This document shows positions 33,020 to 45,399 of a stretch of 64,000 nt of DNA, piece after piece (position 1 is the first letter of the stretch; each line of letters starts with the position of its first letter). Location of the stretch: contig NC_030383.2 in assembly GCF_001625215.2 (NCBI RefSeq), forward strand, positions 43,024,380-43,088,379. Direction: 5' to 3'. The DNA comes from Daucus carota subsp. sativus (Eukaryota > Streptophyta > Magnoliopsida > Apiales > Apiaceae). A program made the translations under genes and the position numbers. The notes beneath the pieces are model-generated. The model ran no database searches and was not told the origin of the DNA. It was given only the letters and a program-made list of their open reading frames with translations.

Positions 33020-34088
33020 TTACAGGCCTTTTGAGCCAGGGATATCTATCCATTGCAATTGAAGTTCTAGTTCACCTTGCTCCACATTTCGAAGTCTAAA
33101 AATCATGTTCTGAATAACCTTGCCATCTTCCCACGTAATGTTGCTCTCTTCCGCTAAGCAGTTCTCTCTGCTCGGTTTAACTTTGGTGATTATGGTTCCA
33201 TTAGGGAGGCTTTCTAACCGCATCTTGACAGCTTCCAGAAGCGCTTTGATATCAAACTGGGCATCACCCATTTTGTCGTCAAGGGTGAATGTATCCTTGT
33301 CATACACTCGCTACAAATGGCAAAATGATTCAGCTTTGTTTCACTAATGATAATATGTCGACAAAAGTATAAGTCAGAACTATTGAATCAATAACATACC
33401 AGCGTAATTGGGACAGTTGGATCTGCAACAGTTAGGGTAAGGTCTTCATTCCACTCAGGATTGATACTGTTTGAGATGACACTGGTCTTCAGCTTCTGCT
33501 TTCACATAGACCAATCAATACATACCGAAACTCAATACAGGATCCATTATATTACATGCCAAATAGTTTAATCAAGGTTAGAGTTACATGGATTCCTTGA
33601 ACAACAGAGTGGAAAAAGAGAGACATAAAGCAACCAAAGAATTCTACGAAAATAGATAGCAGGATAAAGCAAGTCCAAATACTAAAGATTTAAAACAGAG
33701 CTACATGCATAATCATAAAAAAAGCCACAGAGAAGATGGCTGCCAAACTTCATACTTTACTCGATCAAAACAAATGAGCACTACTACGTACCCCAAATAT
33801 TTATAAGAAAGTTACGTATTGACAACTCAGCATTCGGGAAAATTTTGGGATATCTAGCATTTCTCAAAAGGAATTTAATTCAAAGAAGATTCATAATTTA
33901 CAGAGAACATATTTGAGCAAAATAATTTCATAATCTCCGGAATTGATGTTTTTCCCAAGTTGGAGTAAAAAGGTTACCTGTTTGCCCATTTGAACAACAA
34001 CATAAGGATCACTGCTGATAGCATCTCTAACTGCAAGATTTATCCCTCTTTTGATGCGAATTCTGAGAAGACCCAAGAAGTTCTCCAT
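33020..34088 (-). CDS. C2-domain protein of the CAR (C2-domain ABA-related) type
   Basis: Three exons: 34088-33978, 33495-33400 and 33310-33020, all with GT-AG introns and joining in phase 0 to give 165 residues, the usual size of the plant CAR family. The protein is a single C2 domain: GLLRIRIKRGINLAVRDAISSDPYVVV (residues 6-32), then NPEWNEDL in exon 2, then VYDKDTFTLDDKMGDA in exon 3. The aspartates of SSDPY, YDKD and DDKMGD are the calcium-binding loops. The C-terminus LQWIDIPGSKGL matches the family. CAR proteins bind phospholipids with calcium and recruit abscisic-acid receptors to membranes; that role is inferred from family. No disruption seen, so this is probably a working host gene. 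The subfamily member cannot be named. Confidence 0.88.
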
Positions 34089-34590
34089 CTTATAATGATC
34101 TGTGTATCAACTCGTCGTTGGTTCAATGATAAATCTTTGTTTCTTTTTTGTGTTTTGTTGATCGCCAAAGTTGCAGGGGAAATGGTAGCTTTAATAATGC
34201 AGCTGAAACAGGACGAAGACTTTAAAGAGAAAAAAGAATGGCAGGGATTTGTGTTGTTGTGTGATGGTGGTTGGTGCTTTCATATACTATACAGAGAAAG
34301 GACGTATACAGAGAAAAGTACATAGACTAAGTATTGTTACAGTAGTTTGAAGAAGTCAAGGAGCCCGACGCCGTTGCATTTGACCATACTGGGTACTCTC
34401 TGCCCTCTGCACGAGCGTAGTGACTTTCTGCAAATCTTTTCCTCGAATTTAAGGATTTAAAAAGAAATGGAGATATCTTACTCAGAGTCTCCAAATACTC
34501 GTCTTCCGGCAATTCTTTTACATTTTTCTCTTATATTTTGGATAATCTTCTCGTTTAATTTAATGAGCCAGAATATTTCCGGAGACTAAC
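34089..34590 (-). promoter_or_regulatory. Upstream region and presumed promoter of the C2 gene
   Basis: About 500 bp between the ATG (34088) and the small TIR element starting at 34591. It includes pyrimidine- and purine-biased stretches compatible with a 5' leader, but I see no certain TATA box. An ORF at 34327-34512 on the same strand has no similarity I recognise and is probably not coding. Confidence 0.35.
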
Positions 34591-35727
34591 AGGGGTGTAT
34601 TCGATTGAAATTTTAATAGATTGTTTTTAGTCTATGGATTTTAATGGATTGTATGTGATTTTGATTTTGTGCTGATTCTTGATAAAATGTCGCAGAGTTG
34701 ATAGAATTTAAGCACAATGCTTCAAAATCCCATTGATTTTGGTGGGATTTCAAAAAACTTAAAATAAACTGAAGATAAACCATTTTATGAAATGAAAAAA
34801 AATCCATCAGCATTTGAATACCATCATATTTCAATGGATTTTAAACAATATCAATTGAATATCATCGGATTTTAAAGCATAATTTAAAATCCCAATTGAA
34901 TACCACCAGATTTTGTAGCATAATTTTTTTGAACAAAAGTGTTAATCTAATAATAAAAAACCATACGGCATCTACACCAATGATCGAGTTGAACAAACAG
35001 TAAATTGCAATCGCCTGTTATCATAAAGAGACAGTTAAACGATATTTTGAAGAAAATGTATATACAAATACAGGTACCCGCTTCATGCATCCTCGTTGAA
35101 TTACTGGTACCCTCTTCATAATGCCCTGATAGAGCTATCGACCAAAACGGCGATTCCACACAAACTTTCATCACCAAATCAAGACCCCGCGTTCAATTAA
35201 GAAGCGAAAAACAAAACTCTCACCATGAAGAGAAAACAACCTTAGATCTGAAGCAGAACCACAGAAACAAGAGAAATCGGACTGAAAATCCACCCGCTTG
35301 AAACAGAGAAAAAAGACAACGAAATCTCCGATGGTTTTAGATCTAAGAATTCTATCGAGAATAGATCCGGAGCAGAACCACAAAAACACGAGAAATCAGA
35401 CTGAAACTCACCCGCTTGGAAGAGAGACATCAAAATCTCCGATGATTTTAGATCTAAGTTTCCCGAGAAAATTATTCAAAAACTAAGAAGAAAAACAAAG
35501 CAATTAAGTGATTCGGGGCTTTCCACTGGTGAAAACCGATGGAAGCCCTGGGCGGCTACGACAAGAGAGAGGCCAGAGAGAATTAGGGTTAAGAGAGAGG
35601 CTTAGCATAATTTAAAATCCCAATTGAATACCTCAAGATTTTAATGGATTTCAAACAATCCCAATCGAATACCCTCGGATTTCATGAATGCAAAAAAATA
35701 CTTTAAAATCTTAATCCAAAACACCCT
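34591..35727. mobile_element. Small TIR element with captured gene-like cargo
   Basis: Ends resemble each other in inverse orientation: left AGGGGTGTATTCGATTGAAA, right TTAATCCAAAACACCCT (inverse AGGGTGTTTTGGATTAA). Subterminal TTTAATGGATT / AATCCCAATTGAATACC words repeat near both ends. The middle (34940-35600) is different: it is gene-like, with a tandem duplication of about 110 bp (units around 35240-35340 and 35341-35450 sharing GATCTAA, GCAGAACCACA, CCCGCTTG) and an ATTAGGGTTAAG stretch. The exact superfamily is unresolved because no clean target duplication is seen. Confidence 0.45.
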
Positions 35728-36188
35728 TATAAGAATATAAAGAAAAGGATGAGTACCTTCCACACAGAGTCCTGGACGCCGACTATTAATCGATTAATCG
35801 CTGTTCGGACGGAAAACGTCTTGATTAATCGTTAATCGAATAAAAAATAATTTTTAGAAAAAATGGTCAAACCAGTCAAAAATGTGTCAACTATAAAAAG
35901 TTTTTTTATTTTTATTAAAATTTATCAATTTTAATTTTATAAAAAATTCAGGATAAATGTCGACATTATTCAATTATAATTTTATCGATTATGAAAAATT
36001 GTACTTACAAAACACAATTATGCTTTATATATAATTTTTATTAGATTATGTCATGTAATTAAGCAAAATACTTCAAAATATATATTTTTTGTCTGTGCTA
36101 ATATATATAGACACACACATGTGTGTGTCTTATTTGTCTGTGGTATATAAATACTTGCTATATTTCTTATATAAAATTATAAATCTAT

Positions 36189-36191
<3 letters not shown>
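35728..36191. other. AT-rich region left of the microsatellite
   Basis: 35776-35850 contains repeated GATTAATCG words (ATTAATCGATTAATCGCTGTTCGG). The region right of the other microsatellite (59195-59285) holds related CCGATTAATC words and CACTGAACAGTGC. The microsatellite may therefore once have been inside an older, now decayed transposon. No gene. Confidence 0.4.

Positions 36192-36260
<69 letters not shown>
36192..36260. repeat. (TA)n microsatellite, left of the giant MULE
   Basis: About 69 bases of uninterrupted TA. Together with the longer (TA)n tract at 59069-59188 it brackets the giant element, as if the element inserted into one TA array. An ORF spanning it (36089-36550) is an artefact of the repeat. 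Confidence 0.95.
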
Positions 36261-36262
<2 letters not shown>

Positions 36263-36450
36263 CCTTTGTTCTATGGAGAACCATCTTATATGGAGTCTCG
36301 TGGAGAACCCCCTCCATTAATCTGGACCGTTAGATCTAAATCAAATCTAACGGCTGTTCATAAACAATGTTCAATTAGGAAACTGACTCTTTCTCTCTCG
36401 CTCTGTCCGTTATTTTCGTTATTTTCCGTTATTTCATCTCTCTCTCTCTC

Positions 36451-36484
36451 TATATCTCGCGCGATTTCTTATCTCGCGCGATTT
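36451..36484 (+). promoter_or_regulatory. Direct repeat in the leader/promoter of the transposase gene
   Basis: TATCTCGCGCGATTTC occurs twice (about 36452 and 36469) within a strongly CT-rich leader (36390-36545) between the left terminal repeat and the first ATG. The sequence is consistent with a 5' untranslated region. No TATA box is evident. Confidence 0.4.
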
Positions 36485-36604
36485 CGATCGCTGCTCTCCA
36501 TCTCGCTTTCTTTCTATCTCTTATACTATCTCTCTTCATCCTCGCGCTGAATCGTCGTTTGTTTCTCTAACTTCGTCCTTGTCAGTGGATTGAAGCTATC
36601 GGAT

Positions 36605-39600
36605 ATGGAGATTTCGTCAAATCAAACTTTGTTTTGCTCGAATCAAGCTCAGTTTTCCTCAAATCAAGCTAATTTTCGCGAAGTTGCTGACATTCAATCA
36701 TCATCAGGTTTGAATCAATAGATCTACTTTATGCATAAATAATACTGAAATAAGTTTTTGAAGATAAAAATTTGATTTTTATGGTTCTACTATAGAATCG
36801 AATAAGATTTTGTTATTAAATTTTGTTGCCGCTGTAGAATCATATAAGCTTTTCCGAATTATCCGTGTGTGTTGTTGCTGATAGATAATGTTGATGAGAT
36901 TATATGAGATACTGATGATTAGTGTAAGAAACAGCTAGGAACTTTTAAATTTCTACTTTTTGTATTCATTTTTTGATGTTTAATATTGTTGTTGTTTGTA
37001 GATACTGATGAGTTGTTACCAGTTCCTGATGATTATTCTCATCAGGAACTGACATAGAATCAAATTATGTTAATGAGATGATTATGTTATAGAATCATAT
37101 AATACAATCAAAATTTTGTATATGAATGCTTCTATTATAGAATCTATAAATTGAATATATATTTTTATTCTCCAATACTGATGAGTTGTTATCAGGTCCT
37201 GATGATTATTCTCATCAGGATTTGACATAGAATGAAATTATATTAATGAGATTATTATATTATAGAATCATATGATATATTCAAAATTCTGTATATGTTA
37301 GAATGTTATATGATGACATATTTTTTTATTATTTTTGCAGGCAATTCTGTTTGTATTGATGTTGTTGATAATGTTTGTGATACTACTCTTCATGATTTTG
37401 TTGAGGATTGCTTAGAAGGTTTTGATGAGTCAATTAGTAGAAGCTCTAAAGTGTGGAATCCTAAAGTTTCTGATGACAAACTTAAACCATATCCTGGTCA
37501 ACTGTTTAAAGACATTGAGTCGGCTTTTAAGTTCTATACTGATTATGGCAGAGATGGTGGATTTGAGGTTCGTAAATCAACACAAAAAGTCAGGAATGGT
37601 ATTATAGTTACCAAGTACATAATTTGTTCTAAAGGAGGCCATCACGATACATCCATGACAAAGGATGTTGATGTTAATTCAGAATCATCTCATGCATCAA
37701 CTAGTGTTCAACTGCAAGTCAAGAGGAGGAAGACGGTGACAAAGAGATGTGACTGTCGAGCAAAAATTATTCTCAAGTACAATGGTTTCAATGCGTATGT
37801 TATTTCGTCATTTATCGAAGTTCACAACCATCGTCTAGCATCGCCATCAGGAAAAGAATTTCTACTTTGTAATCGATCTATGACTTCATTTCAGCGCCGA
37901 TTTGTTCTAGATGCTGCGAAATCAAACATAGGCTCGTATAGAGCTCACAATTTGTTCAAGTCGATATCAGGATCCTACTCTGAAGTTGGAGCAACCGATG
38001 TTGATTTTCAAAACTGGATGAGAGATATAAAATTATATATTGGCAAACATGATTCTGATATGCTGATACAGAAGTTTCAAAACAAAAGGGACGTATCAGA
38101 TGGAGGATTTTTTTTCGAATATCAGACGGATTCAAACGGTCATCTTACCCGTCTTTTTTGGGCTGATATTCAAGGACGTAGGAGTTATGAAGTTTTTGGT
38201 GATGTTGTATCTTTTGATGCAACATACCGTACCAATAAGTAAGTTTGATATGCAGTTTAATTTTATTTTGCAAATTATGAGTTTTTTGAATAATTTCATT
38301 GTTATCTAATTTTACAATTTTTTTGGTGTGAAAGGTATGGAATGGTATTCGTGCCTTTTATTGGAGTTGATAATCATTGGAAGAGTGTTACTTTTGCTTC
38401 TGCATTACTAAATCATGAGGATGCAACAAATTTCACGTGGGCTTGTGAGATGTTTCTTCAAGCATTTAGCCGTCCACCAAAATGTATAATAACTGATCAG
38501 TGTCTTGGGATGAAAGTTGCAATTGCTAACACATTCCCACATTCTATTCATCGTTATTGTATGTGGCATATAATGCAAAAGTTCCCTGCCAAGGTATAAT
38601 CATCCTTGATTCTATTGTAGAATTTATTGATTTCTCTTATTACATATTTGTATGAAAATGTTTTAGGAAAAAAAATTCCACTTCAGAATCATATATTGTA
38701 TTATTTTAAGTTAATTTTTTGTTATTTATGATTAATTCTCTGCATGGTCCCTTATCAGTTGTTTTTGATATTGTGAATGTAGGTTGGTCTTGTGTTCTGT
38801 GCAGAAACGGGATTTATGGAAAAACTCAATAAGTTTGTTTGGTCATCACATTTGACTGTTCCTGAGTTTGAAAAAGGTTGGGATGATGTGCTTAAGGAAT
38901 TTGGATTAAGTGAACATGTCTGGTTGAAAGAGATATATGCAATGAGGGAATCATGGATTCCTGCTTTCTTTGCGGACAAGCCAATGGGAGCCTTATTGAG
39001 AACAACCTCAAGGTCAGAGAGCAGTAATTTCTACTTTAATCATTTCGTCCAAAAAGGGGATACTCTTTCAGAGTTCTACTTGTGTTATGAGAGTGCTATT
39101 GACAAACAAATTCATGACCAAAACAAATTGAACACCACTGACAAGAATTGTATTCCACAATCTATTACTGAGAAGGCTATTGAAAAGCATGCAACTTGCC
39201 TTTATACTCGAAGTATGTTTTATAAGGTTCAAAAACAAATAAAAGCCAGTTGCTTTCATATCAGTCTTGGTGGGCAACCAATTGTTACTGATGGCGTGAA
39301 TAAATATTTACTTTGTGATAAGAGCTTGAATGGTAAGTTGTTTGAGGTTGAATTTTGTTTGTCAACATATGATATTAGCTGTTCCTGCAAGCTGTTTACC
39401 AGAGTAGGCTATCTGTGTCGTCATTGTTTCTATTGTTTGAGTTTGTGGGGTGTTGATAAAATCCCACATCAGTTCATATGTAAGCGTTGGATGAGGAATG
39501 CAGAGAGATTTTGCAAATTGAAGTTTACTGATGAAAGCGAATGTGCTACTGATGGGTATATCAGTAGAGAAATTGCAATGAGGATATGGACAGAGTATCA

Positions 39601-40024
39601 AGCTTGTGTTGATAATGTTTGCAATAACCTGAAAGGTTTAGAGTATTTGTTGGATGAGATGAAGTGCTTGAGGATTAGAGTTGAAGAAAAATTTGATAAA
39701 CGTCCGGCAACAAAAGATGATATGCTGGAAGAGATTTTTGGTGTGAGGCCTTCAGGTTCAAGTAATGTACTTCCACCACTGCCAAGTAATAACAAAGGAT
39801 GTCGTAAAAGAATTGTTGGTGGTGCAGAGTTAAGTCGTGGTGCAGAGTTAAGTCGTGATGGGAAGAAAAGACCAACCAGGACATGTAAATTTTGTCATAC
39901 TCTTGGGTATCATGATTCACGCAACTGTCCGAAGAAACTCCTTGTTAATCAGCAGATTCCAACTATTCCTAATATACAAGTATCTCTTAGTCCTAGCTTC
40001 TACTCTCAAAATATGACTAGTTAG
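36605..40024 (+). CDS. MULE transposase, FAR1/FHY3-type, apparently intact (833 aa)
   Basis: Four exons: 36605-36707, 37341-38238, 38335-38593 and 38783-40024. All have GT-AG borders and a continuous frame. The FAR1-type DNA-binding zinc region is at about residues 92-196 (FKDIESAFKFYTDYGRDGG ... CDCRAKI ... EVHNHRL). The MULE catalytic domain follows, with likely DDE residues D327 (SFDATYRTNK), D388 (CIITDQ) and E499 (TTSRSESSNF). A SWIM zinc finger uses C620, C622, C632 and H634. A CCHC knuckle (TCKFCHTLGYHDSRNC) lies near the C-terminus. The enzyme would cut and join the element ends in the nucleus. FHY3/FAR1 host regulators descend from such proteins, but the position just inside a terminal repeat supports a transposase. 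Intron 1 contains a 175-bp repeat pair. Confidence 0.88.
37010..37290 (+). repeat. Two copies of the palindrome-bearing 172-bp repeat in transposase intron 1
   Basis: Units spaced about 175 bp. The first has a perfect 12-bp inverted repeat AGTTCCTGATGA / TCATCAGGAACT around a 6-base loop (37020-37049). The second is slightly degraded (37197 on). The remainder of the unit (tgacatagaat.aaattat...tatgaatgcttctatta.agaatctataaatt) is the same as in the array at 45400-46140. Confidence 0.85.
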
Positions 40025-40537
40025 TATGTATAGTTAGTAGTTACTCTCAAAATGTAGATATGTTTTGTGTTGTTAGTATTTTGTGATGAAGAAATATTGT
40101 TGTTTGGCGATTCAGAATGTGAATATTTTTAATATTTTTGATATAATCAGTATTTTTTTTATTAGATTAATTTTGTGTATTGATTTTTCAAGTATCATTG
40201 TGTTGGAGTTGATTTGTTGATTCTAATGTAGAGTCAGTTGACTTGTCATGTTGTAATACTGATGAAAAATACTGATGAGAAATACTGATGTATCTATTCC
40301 TGATGCACAAAAAACTATTCTGGAGACAGTGATTTCTAATTGACTCTATAGTTGCATCATAGTATATGAATTATAAAATACTGATGTAGTAATCAAATAC
40401 TGATGAAACACATGAATAATATAGAATATTATTTTATTTTACTTTTTTGCTTCTAAAGTGGAATCAACTACATTTATTAAAAAAAAAACTGGCAATATTT
40501 GGTTATGTTATAGAATCAGACTTTATATGTCTATTTT
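40025..40537. other. Intergenic spacer between convergent genes of the giant MULE
   Basis: About 0.5 kb between the stop of the transposase and the stop of the next, minus-strand gene. It contains scattered ACTGATGA and AGAATCA words and TAGAGTCA repeats that recur over the whole element. Both genes presumably end here; AATAAT-type polyadenylation sequences are present, but none is decisive. Confidence 0.5.
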
Positions 40538-42139
40538 TTATGTTTTATTTTTCAAAATATCTTTTATTATGAACATGGTTAAGTATGAACAAGTACAAAT
40601 ATATGATTTTATTTTATTGCTTCTATCAAGGGACCAAGATGCACAAATTAACAATGATAGAAATCTTGCAAGACGTTTATCCTCCCTTGATTTCAGATAT
40701 TTGATCAGTTTGTCTTTCAAGATTTTCTGTTCTTCATCATCATCATCTATTTGAAATAGAGCTGCTCTGATGGTTGTGTTTGTACTGAATTGAAACTTGA
40801 TTTCATCAAAACTGATATACGTAGGCATTGTCCCTCTTGGATTAAGATGCAGATATTTTGAACCTTCTGAATCCGAAACCTTTGCACTCTTCTTTTGCAT
40901 AGGGACTTCTTTCAGCGAGTAATCAGTATAACTTGGAGTGTATTCACCAGTATAAGATCCATCTCCATCCACCATTCTTCTTCTTATAGTATTCAGGATC
41001 ATCCTAGACCATAGGGCTGTTGTTTCATTTGTCACTCTTAGTAAATACTGTACAAACTTTAGCTCCTTATTGGACTTGATTAAGAGATCTTCAATTGGCA
41101 GCACCCTGGTTGTATTATCATGTAGAAAATATATCATTTTCTGCTTTATGTCCTTTGTATCCCAGTGATCCTCAACAATGGCTACACTTTCAATTTTCTC
41201 AAGATGTTATGCAGTTAACTTCTCATCAGGACTATCTGTAAGGGGACATGGATCAATGTAGATTGCATTCTCATATTTAATTAAATGAGAACCAAGTCCA
41301 GCTTTTGTGGAATGACTAATCAATTTTAAGTCAGAAATTCTAATCTTTGAGGTTGCTCCTTTAATAGAAGGCATTTCAGTCATCATTCCTCCAGAGATGA
41401 AGTTTATTTTTCTCTGAGCCATGCTGTCATTATTCATTTCTCTGTTTCTACGCCTTCTATCTTTTATTATCTTTTCTGCTCTGGGGCAGTGACTCATTGG
41501 GAGGTCAGATTTCAGCCTAGAAGGATCATCCCAGATCTTGCGATTTGATTTCAACACTTTACGCAGATAAAAATTTTCATTCGCCCGAACCTTTCTTTGA
41601 ATTTCTCTTTCTCGTTTGTCAACTTTCTTCACTTCTACATCATCTTCTTCATAATAGCTTTCTAGATATACATAAGCCACTATGGTCTCAATACTTTTCA
41701 TGTAGTCAGCATCCTTAATAACACCATGAATATTCCCAGAATCTTTAACATTTTGTTGTACCGCGTCAGTAACTTTGTAGTGAGCAACTGAAGTCACATC
41801 TTCAATTACTTTGACAGTTTTTGCCTGTATGACAAGTCCAATTACTAAAACAGTTTCAGCATCAGAAATATTTTTGGGAATTAAATCAGTTACCAAATCA
41901 TTAGCAAATAAGTTGTCATTAAACGTGCCAAGATTTAATAATTGTATTTTACCTGAATTTCAGGATCATTGCCCAACTCAGTTTCAGCATGAGGAACATT
42001 TTCATGGACAATTTCTTCACCAGCATCCAAAATATCTTTAGAAATTGGCTTTTCAGGATCTGAGGTTATTTCAGGATTTTGAAGAGAAGCATTTTGCTGT
42101 ACGCCAAGTGCAATGAACAACATATTATTAGTATCAGGA

Positions 42140-42600
42140 ATACTGTCAGGATTGGAAATACTGTTGATGTCAATTTCATTCTATAAGAGAATCATGTCTT
42201 AAGAGTGAAATACTGTGAGGATTGAGTGAAGTACTGTCAGGATTGGAAATACTGATGATGTCAATTTGATTATATAAGAGAATTATGTATTAACAGTTAA
42301 ATACTGTCAGGATTGAGTGAAATAATGTCAGGACTGAAAATACTGATGATGTCAATTTGATTTAATAAGAGAATTATGTCTTAAGAGTTAAATACTGATG
42401 ATTTCAATCTAGTTCTATAAGAGAATCATGTCTTAAGAGTTAAATGCATATATAAAATACTGCCAAGATCAAAATACTGATGATCTTAATTTGATAGCTG
42501 TGAAACACAGTCAGTATCCAAATACTGTCAGGAAAGGAAATACTGATGATGCTAAATATGATTCTAGAAGATATTCATGTATCATTACTTAAAGGAATGG
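42140..42600. repeat. Irregular repeats of about 70-100 bp in the accessory gene
   Basis: Four or five copies of a unit with TACTGTCAGGATTGG, ATACTGATGATGTCAATTTG and a palindromic GATTCTATAAGAGAATC followed by ATGTCTTAAGAGTTAAA. They lie in the intron between exons 5 and 6, and the first unit contributes the acceptor site and coding start of exon 6. The same unit recurs at 50400-50900. Confidence 0.75.
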
Positions 42601-43479
42601 AATGTTTTCCAAATGACTCTAACACAGAATCATAATTTTTTACAAATCAGCATTGATTCATTATAGTCAATAACCATCTGCTATTTGAAAGTAAAATGAA
42701 TAATTGGATTTACCTGAATTTTAGGATCATTGCCTAATTCAGTTTCAGCATGAGGAACAATTTCAGGGACAATTTCTTCACCAGCATTCAAAATATCTTT
42801 AGAAATTGTCTTCTCAGGATCTGAGTTCATATCAGGATTTTGAAGAGAAGCATTTTGTTGTACGCCAAGTGCAATGAATAACATATTATTAGCATCAGGA
42901 ATATATTCTAGATTGATATGTCCATTAGTAACTGTCAACTCATCAAGAATTTAAATATTATGGTTTACCTGTTTTGAATCTTTTGATTTTCTATTTCTAA
43001 TCAATTTATTCTGTTCTTCTTCATCAATTTCAACTTCTAAGGCATCATTATATTGAACAACTTTTGGAATTGGAATTGATGTTGAAGGAATTGGATTTTC
43101 TTGAGTTGCGATCTTTATTGTAGTACTTGTTTCCTCATTTGATTCATTTTCTTCGATCTGTTTCTGACCTCTTCCTCTTCCTTTTCCTCTTCCTCTTCCT
43201 CTTCCTCTTCCTCTTCCTCTCCCTTTACCTCTCCCTGAGTCCTCTTGACCTTCTCCAGCTTTCAATTCTTTATACCTTTCTTCTTGAAGTCTCCTATATT
43301 CTTCCTCAGTCAAGTCTGCATTATCTTCAGCTATAGCAATAATTGTTGCTCTTTGTTCATTTATATTTAAAGCCTTCTCACTGTTTGCATACAGCAAGAC
43401 TTCTTCTCCATCATTAGTTTTGAATTTCTGAAAATACTTGGCGGCCTCTTCAGCATTATCAGTTATCTTGTAATCATCG

Positions 43480-44760
43480 TTAGTACCTTGAATTTATACA
43501 CAAACTACGTTAACCTCAACATCAATTTTTAATAAAGGCATGATATACATATGCATCTATTGTAGAAGCACAACTACACAAATTTTGATTGCATTACAGA
43601 ACATTAATTTTAAAAAAAAAAGCATTAATTTCAGACAAAAATTATATCACAAAAGAACATTAATGCTTCTACCCTGGAATCATAATTTTAAAGAATATGA
43701 TTAACACCCTAAACTTTTAAATAACACACATAAATCAAATTGATTAGATAATTTGTATATAGAATCTATATTATGAAAAAAATTTCAGTCTTAAAAACAT
43801 ATATGCATGTAGAATCATACCAAACCTATAAAACACATACATATGCATATATCTTATACAACTTTTTACAAAAATACAAGTCAAAATTCAAGGAATAATT
43901 AGTACCTTTGAGGAGAACCTTCTCATTTTCCCCCGAGTCTTTATCAATTTTTTGATCATCATTTTTTTGATAACTGATTAAATCCAAACAAACTGGTTCC
44001 TCATTTGAATCATTTTGTTTGATTTGTTTCTGACCTCTTCCTCTGCCTCTTCCTCTTCCTCTCCCTCTCCCTTTCCCTCTTCCTGAATCCTTCTGACCTT
44101 CTCCAGCTTGCAATTCATTATACCTTTCTTGTTGAAGTATCCTGTATTCTTCCTCACTCATGTCTGGATTATCTTCAGCCATAGCAACAGTTGTTGCTCT
44201 TTGTTCATTTATATTCAGAGCCTTCTCACTGTTTGCATACAGCAAGACTTCTTCTCCATCATTGGTTTTCAATTTTTGAAAATAATTGGCGGCCTCTTCA
44301 GTGTTATAAATTATCTTGTCATCATCATTAGTACCTTGAATTTATACACAAACTACGTTAACCTCAATATCAATTTTTAATAAAGGCATGATATACATAT
44401 TCATCTATTGTAGAAGCACAACTACACAAATTTTGATTGCATTACTGAACATTAATTTTAAAACAAAAAAAAACATTAATTTCATACATAAATTATTTCA
44501 CAAAAGAACATTAATGCCTATACCTTGGAACCATAATTTTAAAATATATGATTCACAACCTAAACTTTTAAATAACACACATAAATCAAATTGATTAGAT
44601 AATTTGTATATAGAATCTAAATTATGAAAATAATTAAATCTTAAAAACATATATGCATGTAGAATCATACCAAACCTATAAAACACATACACACGCATAT
44701 ATCTTCTACAACTTTTCACAAAAATACAAGTCAGAATTAAAGGAATGATTAGTACCTTTC
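43480..44760 (-). repeat. Tandem duplication of exon plus intron in the accessory gene
   Basis: Exons 3 and 4 (44334-43906; 43486-42969) and the introns before them are near-copies spaced about 849 bp: both start GTACTAA(T/C)GATGATGA(C/T) at their 5' edge, carry ANSEKALNINEQRA, EEEYR.LQ.ERY and an (RG)n tract. Exons 5 and 6 are also copies of each other (MLFIALGVQQNASLQNP). The gene has therefore grown twice by internal duplication. Confidence 0.8.
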
Positions 44761-45399
44761 TGGACATTTTCATCATTTTCCATAAGCTTCTCCTGTTCCC
44801 CCTCGTCTTTATCAATTGCTTGATCACCATTATGTTGATAAGACCATAGGATTAAATCCCTACAAACTTGTTCAGCAGCATCAGTGTTTATTTCCTTTTC
44901 AGTTTGAACTCCTGAATCACGCTTTTCAATGCCCTCTGGAGTAACTACCTTCTTGCCTTTGAGCAATTGAAGAATTTCATCAAGTTTCCCTGTAATATCT
45001 GTGAACTTTGATTCAAGACTATCTACTCTCATCGACAAAGTGCTCATCTCACTTTTTGTTGCGAAAGTGTTTTCTGAAGATTTGATATTTTCTTGAAGCT
45101 TATCTGTTACAGTATGCAAATCTTTGAGCTCAGACCTAAGACCTTGGTGTAGTATTGTTGTTGCTTCCATTTTTTTCTTTAAGTCTGAGCTGTCAAAAGA
45201 TATTTGCTCTTGCATAAATTTGCTGCTGCTTCCAGAAATACTTTTCCTTGAAATTCTAAGAACTTCAGCCAACTCTGGGTCAGACTCATCTTCAGAGGAA
45301 TCAGAATTGTCATGGACATCTTCATCTTCGACAATAGGATTTTTTCCCTTGTCATTTTTGTCCGTTTTTGTTGTAGTTGTAGCTTCATCAGGAACTGAC

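Noticed and set aside
36089..36550. 153-aa ORF
   Set aside because: Its core is alternating Ile-Tyr coded by (TA)n and the rest lies in the transposase leader; no protein family.
36605..40024. Host FAR1/FHY3 regulator gene rather than transposase
   Set aside because: It sits just inside a terminal repeat, keeps the DDE residues and SWIM finger, and shares its intron repeat with another gene of the element; a domesticated host gene is less likely, though not excluded.
42180..42560. RTGATGA and CTGA words in the giant element as box C/D snoRNA genes
   Set aside because: The C-like and D-like words overlap in ACTGATGA, occur in both orientations, and show no terminal stem or consistent C-to-D spacing; they are better explained as repeat vocabulary.
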